64,000 bases of DNA from Marinobacter panjinensis. GTDB taxonomy: Bacteria > Pseudomonadota > Gammaproteobacteria > Pseudomonadales > Oleiphilaceae. The stretch's first letter is position 1, and each line of letters begins with the position of its first letter. The notes under the pieces were generated by a model that made no database searches, was not told where the DNA came from, and saw nothing but the letters and a program-made list of their open reading frames with translations. Positions 36,677 to 46,200 of this stretch are shown here, piece after piece. The translations under genes were made by a program, and so were the position numbers. The stretch lies in contig NZ_SZYH01000001.1 of NCBI RefSeq assembly GCF_005298175.1, positions 868,001 to 932,000 of the forward strand, in the 5' to 3' direction.

Positions 36677-37732
36677 TTAAAGTGGGAGTGGTTGGCAGCT
36701 TGCCTGGCTGCCGACCACTCCCGGCTCCATCTCCAAGGCGATACCAAAGCGCGCCTCGACATCTTTACGAATCCTTTCCGCCAGTGAAAGCACATCCTGG
36801 CCGTTGCCATTGGAGTGATTCACGAGCACCAGCGCCTGCCGGTTGTGAACGCCCACCTTGCCATTGCGATACCCCTTCCAGCCACACTGATCAATCAGCC
36901 ATGCGGCGGCTACCTTGGCATTGTCATCACCAGGATGCCCGGCAATGTCCGGGTAGGATTGCTGCAGCGAGCGCCAGGTGTCGAGGGGTATGACCGGATT
37001 CTTGAAAAAACTGCCGGCATTGGGAAGCTGGGCCGGGTCCGGCAGCTTGCGCCGCCGCACGGCCATGACGCCGTTTGCAACATCGAGTGGCGTCAGACTG
37101 CGCGCATCCTGGCCGTCAAAATATTCCGCAAGGTCGCGGTAATCCAGCTGGAAGGGGCGGGAGCGGGATAATCTCAGACGGACGGTGGTAATAACGTAGC
37201 GACCGGGCTCGTGCTTGAACACGCTGTCACGGTAGCTGAAATGGCACAGGCTGTTGGTGAGTGCTATTACTTTGCCGGTGTGTCGGTCCAGGGCACTGAC
37301 TTCCAGCAAGGTATCCCGCAGCTCGGCGCCATAGGCACCGATATTCTGGACCGGGGCAGCGCCAACGGTTCCCGGGATCAGCGCCAGGTTCTCAATACCA
37401 CGGTAACCGGCGGAGGCAGCGTACATAACGACCTCATGCCAGTTTTCACCGGCACCCAGAACCAACGTAGCCTCGCCTCCTTCAACATGCTCCCAGCACC
37501 GGCGGGCAATCGCCATGCGGATAACCAGGCCCCGGTAATCACCGGCGAAGACCAGGTTACTGCCACCGCCGAGAATCAGCGCCTCCACTGACTTTTCAGA
37601 CGCCCACTCCAGAGCCTCCTGAAGCGCCTCGACAGACGTTACCGACACAAAGTACTGCGCCCGTGCGGCAATGCCCAGGCTGTTCATCTTACCCAGAAAG
37701 ACGTTCTCCTGAACCTGCACCGGACTGATCAA
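36677..37732 (-). CDS. murB: UDP-N-acetylenolpyruvoylglucosamine reductase
   Basis: MurB reduces UDP-GlcNAc-enolpyruvate to UDP-MurNAc in peptidoglycan synthesis, using FAD and NADPH. The 351-residue protein has the FAD motif LILGGGSNLVF (about residues 50-60), LALIPGTVGAAPVQNIGAYG (about 115-135), the catalytic HFSYRDSVFK and the proton-donor serine in NAGSFFKNPVI. The start is a TTG at 37732 that overlaps the stop of the phosphatase gene (TTGA); VQENVFLGKMNSLGIAARA then lines up with the MurB N-terminus. This is the last gene of a long overlapping minus-strand envelope operon. Confidence 0.95.
   Translation of the reverse strand: MISPVQVQENVFLGKMNSLGIAARAQYFVSVTSVEALQEALEWASEKSVEALILGGGSNLVFAGDYRGLVIRMAIARRCWEHVEGGEATLVLGAGENWHEVVMYAASAGYRGIENLALIPGTVGAAPVQNIGAYGAELRDTLLEVSALDRHTGKVIALTNSLCHFSYRDSVFKHEPGRYVITTVRLRLSRSRPFQLDYRDLAEYFDGQDARSLTPLDVANGVMAVRRRKLPDPAQLPNAGSFFKNPVIPLDTWRSLQQSYPDIAGHPGDDNAKVAAAWLIDQCGWKGYRNGKVGVHNRQALVLVNHSNGNGQDVLSLAERIRKDVEARFGIALEMEPGVVGSQASCQPLPL
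36684..36722. terminator. 16-bp hairpin at the proS-murB convergence, inside the murB 3' end
   Basis: A 16-bp stem with one mismatch (36684-36699 with 36707-36722) and a 7-base loop lies within the last 15 or so codons of murB and just after the proS stop. Neither strand has a good T-run, so it may stabilise 3' ends or terminate weakly rather than act as a classical terminator. Confidence 0.5.
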
Positions 37733-38208
37733 GCCGCCTGCTCCCGGATATGCCGGAGGAGCCCTTCGCTGGCTTCGTTGATCAGATCCAGCACGTGTTC
37801 AAAACCCTGGTCGCCACCGTAATAGGGATCAGGTACCTCGTCATGCTCCGAACCGCCGAACTGCAGAAACAGAAGCGGCTCGGTACCGCCATTCTGGCGC
37901 CAGACATCCCGCACATCCGCCAGGTTCTGCCGGTCCATCACCAACACATAGTCATACTGGTCCAGGTCATCACTGCAGAACTGACGCGCCCGAAGATGGC
38001 CGATATCAATGCCACGAGTGCGCGCAGCGGCAATAGCGCGGCTGTCGGGAGCCTTGCCCACATGCCAGCCGCCGGTGCCGCAGGAGTCGATTGTGATCCG
38101 GTCTTCAAGCCCGGCCTGTTGAACCACCTTGCGGAAAACACCCTCTGCGCTCGGGGAGCGGCAGATGTTGCCGAGACAGACAAAAAGTACCTTTACCGGC
38201 GCGGTCAT
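37729..38208 (-). CDS. low-molecular-weight protein tyrosine phosphatase
   Basis: This 159-residue cytoplasmic enzyme dephosphorylates phosphotyrosine. The P-loop [14 protein letters not shown] lies at about residues 10-23, with the nucleophile in CLGNICRS, and the general-acid Asp lies in [10 protein letters not shown] near the C-terminus. It overlaps kdsB by four bases (ATGA) at its start and murB at its end, so it is translationally coupled to KDO and peptidoglycan genes. The same order occurs in Pseudomonas as I recall. The target is unknown; control of envelope or polysaccharide enzymes is inferred from context. Confidence 0.93.
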   Translation of the reverse strand: MTAPVKVLFVCLGNICRSPSAEGVFRKVVQQAGLEDRITIDSCGTGGWHVGKAPDSRAIAAARTRGIDIGHLRARQFCSDDLDQYDYVLVMDRQNLADVRDVWRQNGGTEPLLFLQFGGSEHDEVPDPYYGGDQGFEHVLDLINEASEGLLRHIREQAA

Positions 38209-38993
38209 GAGCTTGGGGCCTCCTTCTGCTTTGCTGTCATGTAGTCCCGCAGACGCTCGAGGTCCTGCTGCGTATCAACGCCTGACGGCGGCACACGGCA
38301 GGCTTCTTCCACATGAATGCGAGCTCCGTTATAGAGCGCCCGCAGCTGCTCAAGGGATTCGGTCACTTCCGTCGGCGCCGGTGGCCAGGTGACAAAGTCA
38401 CGCAGAAGGCTGACGCGGTATCCGTAGATGCCAATGTGGCGGTAGTAACCAACCCCCTCCGGCAGCTGCTTCCGGGCATCCGAAGCCTGCCATGCGTCCC
38501 TTGCCCAGGGTATCGGTGCGCGACTGAAATAATGCGCTATGCCGCGGTGGTCAAACACCACCTTCACCACATTGGGATTAAACACGCTGGCCGCGTCCGA
38601 AATCTGTTCGCAGAGCGTGGCTATGGCGGCATCGGGATGGGCTTCCAGGTTGGCAGCCACCTGATCTATCAGTTCCGGAGGTATCAGCGGCTCGTCGCCC
38701 TGGACATTGACCACTCGTTCGTCCGGGCCGAAATCCATCAGCCGGGCGACCTCTTCAAGGCGGTCGGTGCCACTGGCATGGTCGGCAGAGGTCATCACCA
38801 CCTCTGCCCCGAATGCCCGGCAGGCTGTTTCAATTCTAGGGTCATCGGTGGCTATGATTACGCGGCTGGCGTGACTCTCGCAGGCGCGGTCATAGACATG
38901 CGCGATCATCGGCTTGCCGGCAATATCTGCCAGCGGCTTTCCCGGCAGGCGGGTGGATGCGTAGCGAGCCGGAATCACAACGGAATAGGACAT
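38205..38993 (-). CDS. kdsB: 3-deoxy-manno-octulosonate cytidylyltransferase
   Basis: KdsB activates KDO as CMP-KDO for LPS inner core assembly. The 262-residue protein begins [30 protein letters not shown], the nucleotidyltransferase signature. It has [17 protein letters not shown], the [15 protein letters not shown] metal-binding loop (about residues 98-112) and [12 protein letters not shown]. Length is close to E. coli KdsB. Its stop overlaps the phosphatase start, and it begins 12 bases after the ycaR-like gene. Confidence 0.96.
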   Translation of the reverse strand: MSYSVVIPARYASTRLPGKPLADIAGKPMIAHVYDRACESHASRVIIATDDPRIETACRAFGAEVVMTSADHASGTDRLEEVARLMDFGPDERVVNVQGDEPLIPPELIDQVAANLEAHPDAAIATLCEQISDAASVFNPNVVKVVFDHRGIAHYFSRAPIPWARDAWQASDARKQLPEGVGYYRHIGIYGYRVSLLRDFVTWPPAPTEVTESLEQLRALYNGARIHVEEACRVPPSGVDTQQDLERLRDYMTAKQKEAPSS

Positions 38994-39005
38994 ACTGGCT
39001 TCCTG

Positions 39006-39194
39006 TCAGTGTTTATCCAGACGCTCATCGGTGGTCAGAGTGCGAGCCTCGGTTGCGAGCATGACCGGTATACCTTCACGAATCGGAAAGGCCATTGCAT
39101 CCTGGTAGCAGAGCAGTTCGGTCTTGTCCTCGTTGAGCTTGAGGTCCCCTTTGCAAACCGGGCAAGCCAGCAGGGCCATCAGTTTCTTATCCAT
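39006..39194 (-). CDS. ycaR: Trm112/YcaR-like small zinc-ribbon protein
   Basis: A 62-residue Trm112-family protein starting [18 protein letters not shown] with a CPVCK zinc-knuckle half. The second half of the ribbon has only one further cysteine ([10 protein letters not shown]), which is normal for the YcaR branch. It sits between lpxK and kdsB, overlapping the lpxK stop by eight bases, exactly the order of E. coli and Pseudomonas. Function in bacteria is unclear; related Trm112 proteins are methyltransferase partners. Confidence 0.93.
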   Translation of the reverse strand: MDKKLMALLACPVCKGDLKLNEDKTELLCYQDAMAFPIREGIPVMLATEARTLTTDERLDKH

Positions 39195-40215
39195 GGTGTG
39201 TTCTCACAGTTTCGTTGGAATCCAGTGATTGACGACAGTGATTGACGCTGGCCATAAACGCCTCCCTGAACGACTCCGGAAGCCCGGCTTTTACGGCCAG
39301 CACCCAGCTGTTCTCCGGCGCAAAATCCCGGCATTTGACCGCATCCTTCGCCGTCATCACCAGCCACTCCCCCTCTTCGGAAAGCAGATCTTCAGGCGTA
39401 AAGCGGTGATGATCCGGCAAGGCACGGGGCCGGACCTGCGCTCCCAATTGCCTTAGTGTATCGAAAAACCGCTGCGGGTTGCCGATCCCTGCTATCGCCC
39501 TCACCGGCTGCCCCCGGAGACATTGCGGAGAAAGGACGTCCCCGGTCACCAGATTGCGTAGCTCCGTTGGGGCCAGGGTCATGGTGAACTGGTGGTCGTG
39601 GTTAATCTCATCGAGGCGGCCACCATTGGTGACCACAAAATCGACCGAGGCCAGCCTTTCGAGGGGCTCGCGCAGCGGGCCTACGGGAATCAGGGCGCCA
39701 TTACCAAGGCCCCGGGCAGCGTCGAACACCGCCAGCTCAATGTCTCTGGGCAGCCTGTAGTGCTGGAGCCCGTCATCACACACAAGGATGTTACCCAGTT
39801 TCCGGTCCAGGGCCCATAGGGCGCCGCGCTTACGATCCGGATCGACCACCACCGGGCAACCGGATTCCGCGGCCAGCATCACCGGTTCGTCGCCTGCCTT
39901 ATCGGGGCCCGTTTCCGGGGTAACCAGCAAAGGATAGTGGCCGGCCTTGCCACCATAGCCCCTGCTCAGGATCACCGGTTGCCAACCATGTTCCCGCAGC
40001 AGCCCGATAAGGGCCGCGGTCAACGGTGATTTACCGGTGCCGCCGGCGGTTATGTTGCCTACCACCACAACCGGGACCGGAATGCGCTCGTCCCTGGCCT
40101 GCCAAGCCCGGCGCCTCCGGCTTTCGGCAATGGCCCGATAAAGCCATGCAAACGGATACAGTGGCCACAGGGGGCGCTTGCCGCCATACCACAGCCGATC
40201 CACCAGCGTGGTCAT
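39187..40215 (-). CDS. lpxK: tetraacyldisaccharide 4'-kinase
   Basis: LpxK phosphorylates the 4' position of the lipid A disaccharide at the inner membrane. The 342-residue protein has an N-terminal membrane-associated helix ([16 protein letters not shown]) and the P-loop [18 protein letters not shown] (about residues 52-69). It also has the LSRGYGGK segment, the catalytic-loop region [17 protein letters not shown] and the C-terminal FALPDHH-type motif ([13 protein letters not shown]). Its ATG overlaps the msbA stop by four bases, and its own end overlaps the ycaR start, so translation is coupled. Confidence 0.96.
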   Translation of the reverse strand: MTTLVDRLWYGGKRPLWPLYPFAWLYRAIAESRRRRAWQARDERIPVPVVVVGNITAGGTGKSPLTAALIGLLREHGWQPVILSRGYGGKAGHYPLLVTPETGPDKAGDEPVMLAAESGCPVVVDPDRKRGALWALDRKLGNILVCDDGLQHYRLPRDIELAVFDAARGLGNGALIPVGPLREPLERLASVDFVVTNGGRLDEINHDHQFTMTLAPTELRNLVTGDVLSPQCLRGQPVRAIAGIGNPQRFFDTLRQLGAQVRPRALPDHHRFTPEDLLSEEGEWLVMTAKDAVKCRDFAPENSWVLAVKAGLPESFREAFMASVNHCRQSLDSNETVRTHHG

Positions 40216-41987
40216 GCCTGCTCGCTGAACTGCATCTGATGAAGTTGGGCGTAGGCACCGCCCTGGGCTAGCAGTTCGTCATGCCGCCCGGATTCGATGA
40301 TCCTGCCACCGTCCATCACCAGGATGCGATCTGCTTTCTCAATGGTGGAAAGGCGGTGGGCAATAACCAGTGTTGTCCTGCCTTTCATAACGGTTTCCAG
40401 GGCGTCCTGGATGTGGCGTTCAGATTCGGTATCGAGCGCCGAGGTGGCCTCGTCGAGAATCAGCACCGGTGCATCCTTGAGCAGCGCCCGGGCAATGGCC
40501 AGGCGCTGGCGCTGGCCGCCGGACAGCATCACGCCATTATCGCCAATCATGGTGTCCAGACCTTCCGGCATGTCCTCAATAAATTCCATCGCATGGGCTT
40601 TGCTGGCCGCGTCGATAATCTGCTCCCGGCTATGGTGGCGTAGCGCACCGTAAGCAATATTGGCGGCGACGGTGTCGTTAAACAGCACCACATTCTGGGT
40701 AACCAGTGCGATCTGGGCGCGCAATGCTTCCAGGGTGAATTCCTTCAGCGAGTGCCCGTCCAACCGGATATCGCCGCCGGTGTATTCGTAGAATCGCGGA
40801 AGCAGGCTGACCATGGTCGATTTACCGCTCCCGGAGCGTCCAACCAGCGCCACACTCTGACCAGCCGGGATACTCAGCGAAATGCCTTTAAGAACGTCTT
40901 CAAGCTGATTGCGGTAGCGGAAACAAACGTTGTCGAACTCGATGTTGCCATCAACCCGCTCAGGGGCATAGGTGCCTGGATCCTCCTCCGGCTCTTCGTC
41001 CATGGTGCCAAACACGTCATGGGCAGCAGCCACACCCTTCTGGATCTTGGCGTGGACAGAGGTAACCTGCCGTATGGGTTTGGCCATGGTGGTTGCTGCG
41101 GTAATAAACGCAACCAGCTCACCTGTGCTCATATTTCCGCGGATTTCGGGGGCGAGCATAAACCACACCAGTGAGGCGATGGCAATCGCCACCAGCACCT
41201 GGATGACGGGCACACTGATAGCCTGGGTCGAGGCCATTTTCAGGCTCTGCTCCAGGTTCTTTTCGCTCACCTTGCGGAAGCGGTCCCGCTCATAGTGCTC
41301 ACCACCGAAGGTGCGAACCACCCGGTAGCCGCTGATGGATTCCGACGCCACGTGGGTAATGTCGCCCATGGAGCCCTGAATCCGCTTGCTGATCTTGCGG
41401 AACCGCTTGCTGGCATAACTGACCACCAGGGCAATCAATGGCCCTACTGCGAGGAACACCAGCGTCAGCTTCCAGTTGGTATAGATCATGAAACCCAGCA
41501 AACCAACGATTGTCAGCCCTTCCCGGAGGGTAATGGTGACGGCATTCGTGGTGGCTTCCGCAACCTGCTCCACGTTGAAGGTAAGCTTGGATACGAGCCG
41601 GCCAGAGGCATTCTCGTCGAAATAGCGGGAGGGCAGGTTCAGCAGCCGATCGAACACCTGCTTGCGCAGGGCATTGATAACCTGCCTGCCGACATAGCTG
41701 ATGAAATACTGGCTCATGAAGGTGCCCACACCACGAAAGGCAAATACCGCCACGATCAGAATGGTCAACTGAATGCGGTTTTCGTCAGTGGGGTTCTCCA
41801 GCGCGGTGATCACGTATTCCATGGCGGCTGCCATACCGGTGGAGGCAGCCGCATAAATAACGTTGCCCACCACGGCAAGGGAAAAAGCCAGCCAAAAAGG
41901 CTTCACATAAGCCAGCAGGCGCTTGTAGGTTGCCCAGTTTGATGCCGACTGCTGAACCCGATCCGCTGTCGAAGTGGATTCGCTCAC
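40212..41987 (-). CDS. msbA: lipid A export ATP-binding/permease MsbA
   Basis: MsbA flips core-lipid A across the inner membrane. The 591-residue half-transporter has six membrane helices in its first 320 residues, then an ABC domain with Walker A VGRSGSGKST, the signature LSGGQRQRLAIARA, Walker B VLILDEATSALD and the H-loop VIAHRLST. It starts with GTG at 41987 (MSESTSTADRV), overlapping the exbD stop as GTGA, and overlaps lpxK at its end. Placement between exbD and lpxK and its length identify it as MsbA rather than another ABC exporter. Confidence 0.95.
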   Translation of the reverse strand: MSESTSTADRVQQSASNWATYKRLLAYVKPFWLAFSLAVVGNVIYAAASTGMAAAMEYVITALENPTDENRIQLTILIVAVFAFRGVGTFMSQYFISYVGRQVINALRKQVFDRLLNLPSRYFDENASGRLVSKLTFNVEQVAEATTNAVTITLREGLTIVGLLGFMIYTNWKLTLVFLAVGPLIALVVSYASKRFRKISKRIQGSMGDITHVASESISGYRVVRTFGGEHYERDRFRKVSEKNLEQSLKMASTQAISVPVIQVLVAIAIASLVWFMLAPEIRGNMSTGELVAFITAATTMAKPIRQVTSVHAKIQKGVAAAHDVFGTMDEEPEEDPGTYAPERVDGNIEFDNVCFRYRNQLEDVLKGISLSIPAGQSVALVGRSGSGKSTMVSLLPRFYEYTGGDIRLDGHSLKEFTLEALRAQIALVTQNVVLFNDTVAANIAYGALRHHSREQIIDAASKAHAMEFIEDMPEGLDTMIGDNGVMLSGGQRQRLAIARALLKDAPVLILDEATSALDTESERHIQDALETVMKGRTTLVIAHRLSTIEKADRILVMDGGRIIESGRHDELLAQGGAYAQLHQMQFSEQA

Positions 41988-42406
41988 TGCCCTTCCGCCT
42001 CACGCTCGGTGGTGATGCTGAGTTTGGCAAAGCCAAGACGACCGGCAACGTCCATGGCACGAACCACGAATTCGTGGGGCGTACGGGCGTCAGCGGTAAT
42101 GATAAATGGCAACGACGCATCGCCACCGGCCAGTTCACTGACCGCACGCTCCAGGGTTTCCCGCCGGTTGTTGACCAGGGTCCGGTCGTTGAGGATGTAC
42201 TGCCCCTCGGCGTTGATCACCACATCAATCAGCTGTGCTTCCGATTCTGACCGTTCACCATTGGCTTCAGGCAGTTCGATATTGAGATGGCTTTCACGGG
42301 TGAAGGTGGTGGAAACCATAAAGAATATCAGCAGCAGGAAGACCACATCGATCAGTGGCGTCAGGTCAACCCCGACTTCCTGACTTCTCTGGCGCTTGAA
42401 CTTCAC
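41984..42406 (-). CDS. exbD: ExbD/TolR family proton-channel protein
   Basis: The 140-residue inner-membrane protein has one N-terminal membrane helix (LTPLIDVVFLLLIFFMVSTTF, about residues 15-36) with the conserved Asp in LIDVVFLLL, followed by a periplasmic domain. With ExbB it forms a proton-driven motor. It starts with GTG at 42406, using a GGAG site inside the end of exbB. In this operon context it could energise an envelope process tied to LPS rather than TonB, since no tonB lies nearby; that is inferred. Confidence 0.92.
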   Translation of the reverse strand: MKFKRQRSQEVGVDLTPLIDVVFLLLIFFMVSTTFTRESHLNIELPEANGERSESEAQLIDVVINAEGQYILNDRTLVNNRRETLERAVSELAGGDASLPFIITADARTPHEFVVRAMDVAGRLGFAKLSITTEREAEGQ

Positions 42407-42411
42407 GGTGT

Positions 42412-43038
42412 TCAGGCTCCTTCCACGTCGATTTCACGGTCGCCGTGCACTACCTCGACCAGCTTGATGGCCTCCTGCTCCATACCCACGACCAGTTCAT
42501 CAACACGGCGGATAAAATAGCGGTGACAGATGAGCGCGGGGATAGCCACGCTAAGGCCCGAGGCCGTGGTAATAAGCGCTTCGGAAATACCACCGGCGAG
42601 GTTGCCGGCATCACCGACACCGGCGAGCTGGATCTCAGCGAACACTTTGATCATGCCGATAACCGTACCGAGCAGGCCCAGTAACGGAGTGATGGTCGCG
42701 ACCGTGCCCAGCGGGTTGAGGAAGCGTTCCAGATCGTGGATGACCTGGCTGGCCTCATGCTCAATGCTTTCTTTCATGATCTCACGACCATGCTTGGCAT
42801 TCATCAGGCCGCCTGCAAGGATGCGGCCCAGGGGAGAAGAGGCCTGCAGGGCCTTGAGCTTGCGTCCATTAAGCTCTTTTTTCTTGATCCACCGCCACAA
42901 CTCGTTAATGGTGTGCTGCGGCGTCACCCTGGACGGTCTGAGAGTCCAGAAACGCTCAAGAATGATGGCAAGGGCAAGTATTGAACAGGCAAGAATCGGC
43001 ACCATGAGGATGCCACCGGCTTTCAAAAGCTCGAACAC
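42412..43038 (-). CDS. exbB: ExbB/TolQ/MotA family proton-channel protein
   Basis: This 208-residue protein has three membrane helices (ILMVPILACSILALAIILERF; TVATITPLLGLLGTVIGMIKVF; ALITTASGLSVAIPALI) and the conserved polar and proline positions of the MotA/TolQ/ExbB family (PLLGLLGTV). The start is GTG at 43038 with AGGGAG upstream; the longer frame lacks a site. It is first in the exbB-exbD-msbA-lpxK-ycaR-kdsB-PTP-murB run, in which every junction is five bases or fewer, or overlapping, except ycaR-kdsB at 12 bases. Confidence 0.92.
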   Translation of the reverse strand: MFELLKAGGILMVPILACSILALAIILERFWTLRPSRVTPQHTINELWRWIKKKELNGRKLKALQASSPLGRILAGGLMNAKHGREIMKESIEHEASQVIHDLERFLNPLGTVATITPLLGLLGTVIGMIKVFAEIQLAGVGDAGNLAGGISEALITTASGLSVAIPALICHRYFIRRVDELVVGMEQEAIKLVEVVHGDREIDVEGA

Positions 43039-43132
43039 GCTTGGGACTCCCTGATTGTTAGCAAGCCGCGCTACTTTAGCATAGCTACCGGCGTAGGCCA
43101 CACCCGGAATGTCACGGTTTTTATACGGGACA

Positions 43133-45529
43133 TCAGCGGCTTTCCGGTTTGCGGATCCAGAACGGCGTCTCTGCCCTCGCCTCGGTTACCGACATCCCGC
43201 CCGGCTGCCATACAAGACGCAAGGCACCAGAGGTGGCTGTGTTCAGTATGTGGCTGCCAGCAGAGAGATACCGGCCCACCACATCCGGGTGAGGATGTCC
43301 GAAGCGGTGCCGGTAACCCGCGCTGAACACCACAAGATCCGGCGCCATCTGTTCTACCCATTGCCGGGACGACGAGGTTTTACTGCCATGGTGGGGCGCC
43401 AGCACAACACGGAATCCGGGTGCTTCCTGCGCTCGACCTGCGATGAACCTGCTCTCTGTCCGCCGGGTAATGTCCCCGGGCAGCACCACCTCTGCGGCCG
43501 ATGACGCAGACCGGATGGTCAGCACGCAGGAGGCATCGTTGCTATCTACCTTCTGGCCGCTGCCAGCCTCACCGGGGCTGCGCCAGAAGGAAATGTCCAG
43601 GCTACCCATGGCCTGGCTACCGCGTTGAGCACAGGGTTGCACCGTCGCCCCGGAACCACGAGGCAGCATGCCTGCAACCCGCTCGGGCTCTCCGGTGACC
43701 ACCTGCCCTACACCAAAGCTTTCAAACAACAGAGGCAATCCGCCGGCATGGTCGCCATCGCCATGACTGATTACCAGGGTATCGATGTGCCGGACGCCCA
43801 GTTCTCTGAGATTGGGGATCAACACTGAATCAACCGCGGAATAAACGCCTTTCAGCGCAGGGCCGGTATCGTAAACCAGCACCTGGCGCTGGTCCCGCAC
43901 CATCACGGAAAGCCCCTGCCCCACATCCCACACCCAGAGTTCCGGATTGTCTACCGGCGTATTCTGGGCACCGCCGGACGACCCCGGGACCAACGCCCCT
44001 GTTATCCATACAACAACCACGCAAACCGTTGCCAGGCGAAAACCACGAAATGGCACCAGCAATGCCACCATTACCACAACCGCCAGCAGCAGAAGCGTCG
44101 GTACGCCCGGGGTGGGCATGGTAACGTCCACATTGGAGAGCCACACCAACCCCTCCCAAAGCACACCGAGCACCAGGTCAAACGCATTGATTACGATGCC
44201 GTCAGCCACAGGGGAAACCACCATGACCAGCGCCCCGAGCACCAGAACCGGCATAACCACAAGCGATACCCAGGGTATCGCAAACAGGTTGGCCACAAAG
44301 CCAATCACCACTTGTGACTGGCCAAGAACCGCCAGAATTGGCCATAGCGCAGCAAACACAGCGAATTGAGCCAGCAACAGCCCCTGAAGCCACCCTGCCT
44401 GTCGCAATCGCAGGCTGAACAACACCACAAGAACGGAAACCGCACCAAAGGAAAGCCAGAAACCCTGGTCCAGGGGTGAAAACGGATCGCTCAGCAACAC
44501 CACAACCAGTGCGCCCAGCAACCCTGTGAATGCTCCGGTCTTGCGTGCCCCCAACAGCACCCAACCGGCGATAACGACCATGATCAGCGCCCGCCGTGTG
44601 GGCACGGAAAAACCGGCCGCAAGCGCATAAGCAAGGCTGCCAAGGGCCACGCAGAGAAAGACCAGTCCTCGAAGTCTGCCCGGCGATATCCGGCCCTGTG
44701 GCAGGCAGAGCAATAATCGCCGGCAGAAGAAACCGGCGCCAGCGGCAATCAGACCGAGGTGCAGGCCCGAAATAGCCACCAGATGAATGGTACCGGTCGC
44801 TTTGAGGACATCCCAGTGCGTGGGCTCCATATGTCCGCGGTAGCCGATCATCAGGGAGGCTACAAGCGGGAAATGCCGGGCACCGGACAGCCGTTCCGAG
44901 ACCGCGTGCACAAGGCTGTTGCGCCAGCCGTGGTATTGGCAGCGGAGCGGACAGTCAGAGAGGCTGTCCGGAACCAGGTCACGAACGGTGCCGGTGGCGC
45001 CGAATCCCTTTCGATACAACCAGGATTCGTAGCGAAAGCCCTCGGGATTCACCGAGCCATGGGGGCGTTTGAGAACCACTTTGAGCCTGAGCCGTTGGGA
45101 AAGGCTGGTTGTTGCGGCCTCGCCATACCAGGCAAGACGCAGTTTCTGTGGCAGCCCTGGCGAATCCGAAGCATTGGAATACTCCGGCAGGTGCCATCGA
45201 TCGACACAGAATGCAAAACGGACACTGTTGAAACTGCCTGTGGAGGGAACGTCACAGAGATAACCAGACACCTCCAGAATCTCGCCCTCCAGACTGGCGG
45301 GAAGCGTGCCTTGTTGGCGGACATCGGCCTGCCAACCGGCCCACAGCATGCCGGAAAGAGCGCCTGCGACCAACATTGCCCCGACCCTGTGTAGTGGCGA
45401 AGTGGCCACCAGCAACGTCAGAAACGGGATTACCATCGCAGAAATCAGCCAGTGCAGAGGTGGCAAGAGCGCAAGGCTATACAGTAAGATAACGCCGCAG
45501 GCGAAGCCCGCGAGGCCAATCCTGGCCAT
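43133..45529 (-). CDS. comEC: DNA uptake channel ComEC
   Basis: ComEC conducts single-stranded DNA across the inner membrane during transformation. From ATG 45529 (MARIGLAGFACGVIL) the product has 798 residues. It has an N-terminal membrane pair and OB-like domain (LEGEILEVSGYLCD), the Competence helix bundle (HLVAISGLHLGLIAAG, the family signature) and a C-terminal metallo-beta-lactamase-like domain with DTLVISHGDGDHAGG and LAPHHGSKTSS. The upstream extension of the frame is not ComEC-like, and GGAAG precedes the chosen start. An intact comEC suggests, but does not prove, that the strain can be transformed. It is divergent from the DUF2062 gene. Confidence 0.95.
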   Translation of the reverse strand: MARIGLAGFACGVILLYSLALLPPLHWLISAMVIPFLTLLVATSPLHRVGAMLVAGALSGMLWAGWQADVRQQGTLPASLEGEILEVSGYLCDVPSTGSFNSVRFAFCVDRWHLPEYSNASDSPGLPQKLRLAWYGEAATTSLSQRLRLKVVLKRPHGSVNPEGFRYESWLYRKGFGATGTVRDLVPDSLSDCPLRCQYHGWRNSLVHAVSERLSGARHFPLVASLMIGYRGHMEPTHWDVLKATGTIHLVAISGLHLGLIAAGAGFFCRRLLLCLPQGRISPGRLRGLVFLCVALGSLAYALAAGFSVPTRRALIMVVIAGWVLLGARKTGAFTGLLGALVVVLLSDPFSPLDQGFWLSFGAVSVLVVLFSLRLRQAGWLQGLLLAQFAVFAALWPILAVLGQSQVVIGFVANLFAIPWVSLVVMPVLVLGALVMVVSPVADGIVINAFDLVLGVLWEGLVWLSNVDVTMPTPGVPTLLLLAVVVMVALLVPFRGFRLATVCVVVVWITGALVPGSSGGAQNTPVDNPELWVWDVGQGLSVMVRDQRQVLVYDTGPALKGVYSAVDSVLIPNLRELGVRHIDTLVISHGDGDHAGGLPLLFESFGVGQVVTGEPERVAGMLPRGSGATVQPCAQRGSQAMGSLDISFWRSPGEAGSGQKVDSNDASCVLTIRSASSAAEVVLPGDITRRTESRFIAGRAQEAPGFRVVLAPHHGSKTSSSRQWVEQMAPDLVVFSAGYRHRFGHPHPDVVGRYLSAGSHILNTATSGALRLVWQPGGMSVTEARAETPFWIRKPESR

Positions 45530-45624
45530 AAAACTTCCGGACAATCCTTGTCCCCCTGATAGTTGGTCCTCTCCGGGCGCTGCGTATTCCCGGAACCATG
45601 ATCCTGAGCAGGCAGAACTTCCCG

Positions 45625-46200
45625 ATGCCAAAGAAGTTCATGAAACGATACCTACCGTCGCCGGAAAAGGTGCGCGCGATCGAATCGCTGCACTTTCTGG
45701 GCGATATACTTCATGAACCCAACCTGTGGCACATCAACCGGCATAGTGTTGCCCGCGCTTTCCTGGTGGGCATCTTCCTGGCCATTATTCCCATGCCCTT
45801 CCAGATGCTCGCAGCCGCTTTGTTTGCCATCTGGTTCAATGCCAACCTGCCGCTTTCCGTTGTACTGGTGTGGATAAGCAACCCGGTAACCATGCCCCCC
45901 ATGTTCTATTTCAACTACAAGGTCGGGGCCTGGATTCTCGACCGGCCGGTGCTGAATTTCGAATTCCAGCTGTCCTGGTCCTGGCTCAGTGGGCGGCTGC
46001 TGGACATCGGCATCCCCCTGTATCTGGGGTCACTTCTGGTAGCCACCCTGTCGGCGTGCCTGGCTTACCTCATCATCCAGTTCCTTTGGCGTCGCAAGGT
46101 TCGCTCTGACTGGCAGGACCGCAGATCGGTACGCATCCGCCATCGACGGCTGGCAAGGCAGGCCCGGCGACAGCGGCACAGCGACAGTCAAAGCTCCTGA
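45625..46200 (+). CDS. DUF2062 domain membrane protein
   Basis: This 191-residue protein of the uncharacterised DUF2062 family begins MPKKFMKRYLPSPEKVR. It has the family core LWHINRHSVARAFLVGIFLAIIPMPFQM and WISNPVTMPPMFYFNYKVGAW, with three hydrophobic membrane segments (about residues 50-70, 75-95 and 130-160), and ends in an Arg/Gln-rich cytoplasmic tail. An in-frame ATG at 45598 is possible. It is divergent from comEC and convergent with lolD, whose stop it overlaps by 13 bases. Function is unknown; the neighbourhood is envelope biogenesis. Confidence 0.88.
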   Translation: MPKKFMKRYLPSPEKVRAIESLHFLGDILHEPNLWHINRHSVARAFLVGIFLAIIPMPFQMLAAALFAIWFNANLPLSVVLVWISNPVTMPPMFYFNYKVGAWILDRPVLNFEFQLSWSWLSGRLLDIGIPLYLGSLLVATLSACLAYLIIQFLWRRKVRSDWQDRRSVRIRHRRLARQARRQRHSDSQSS

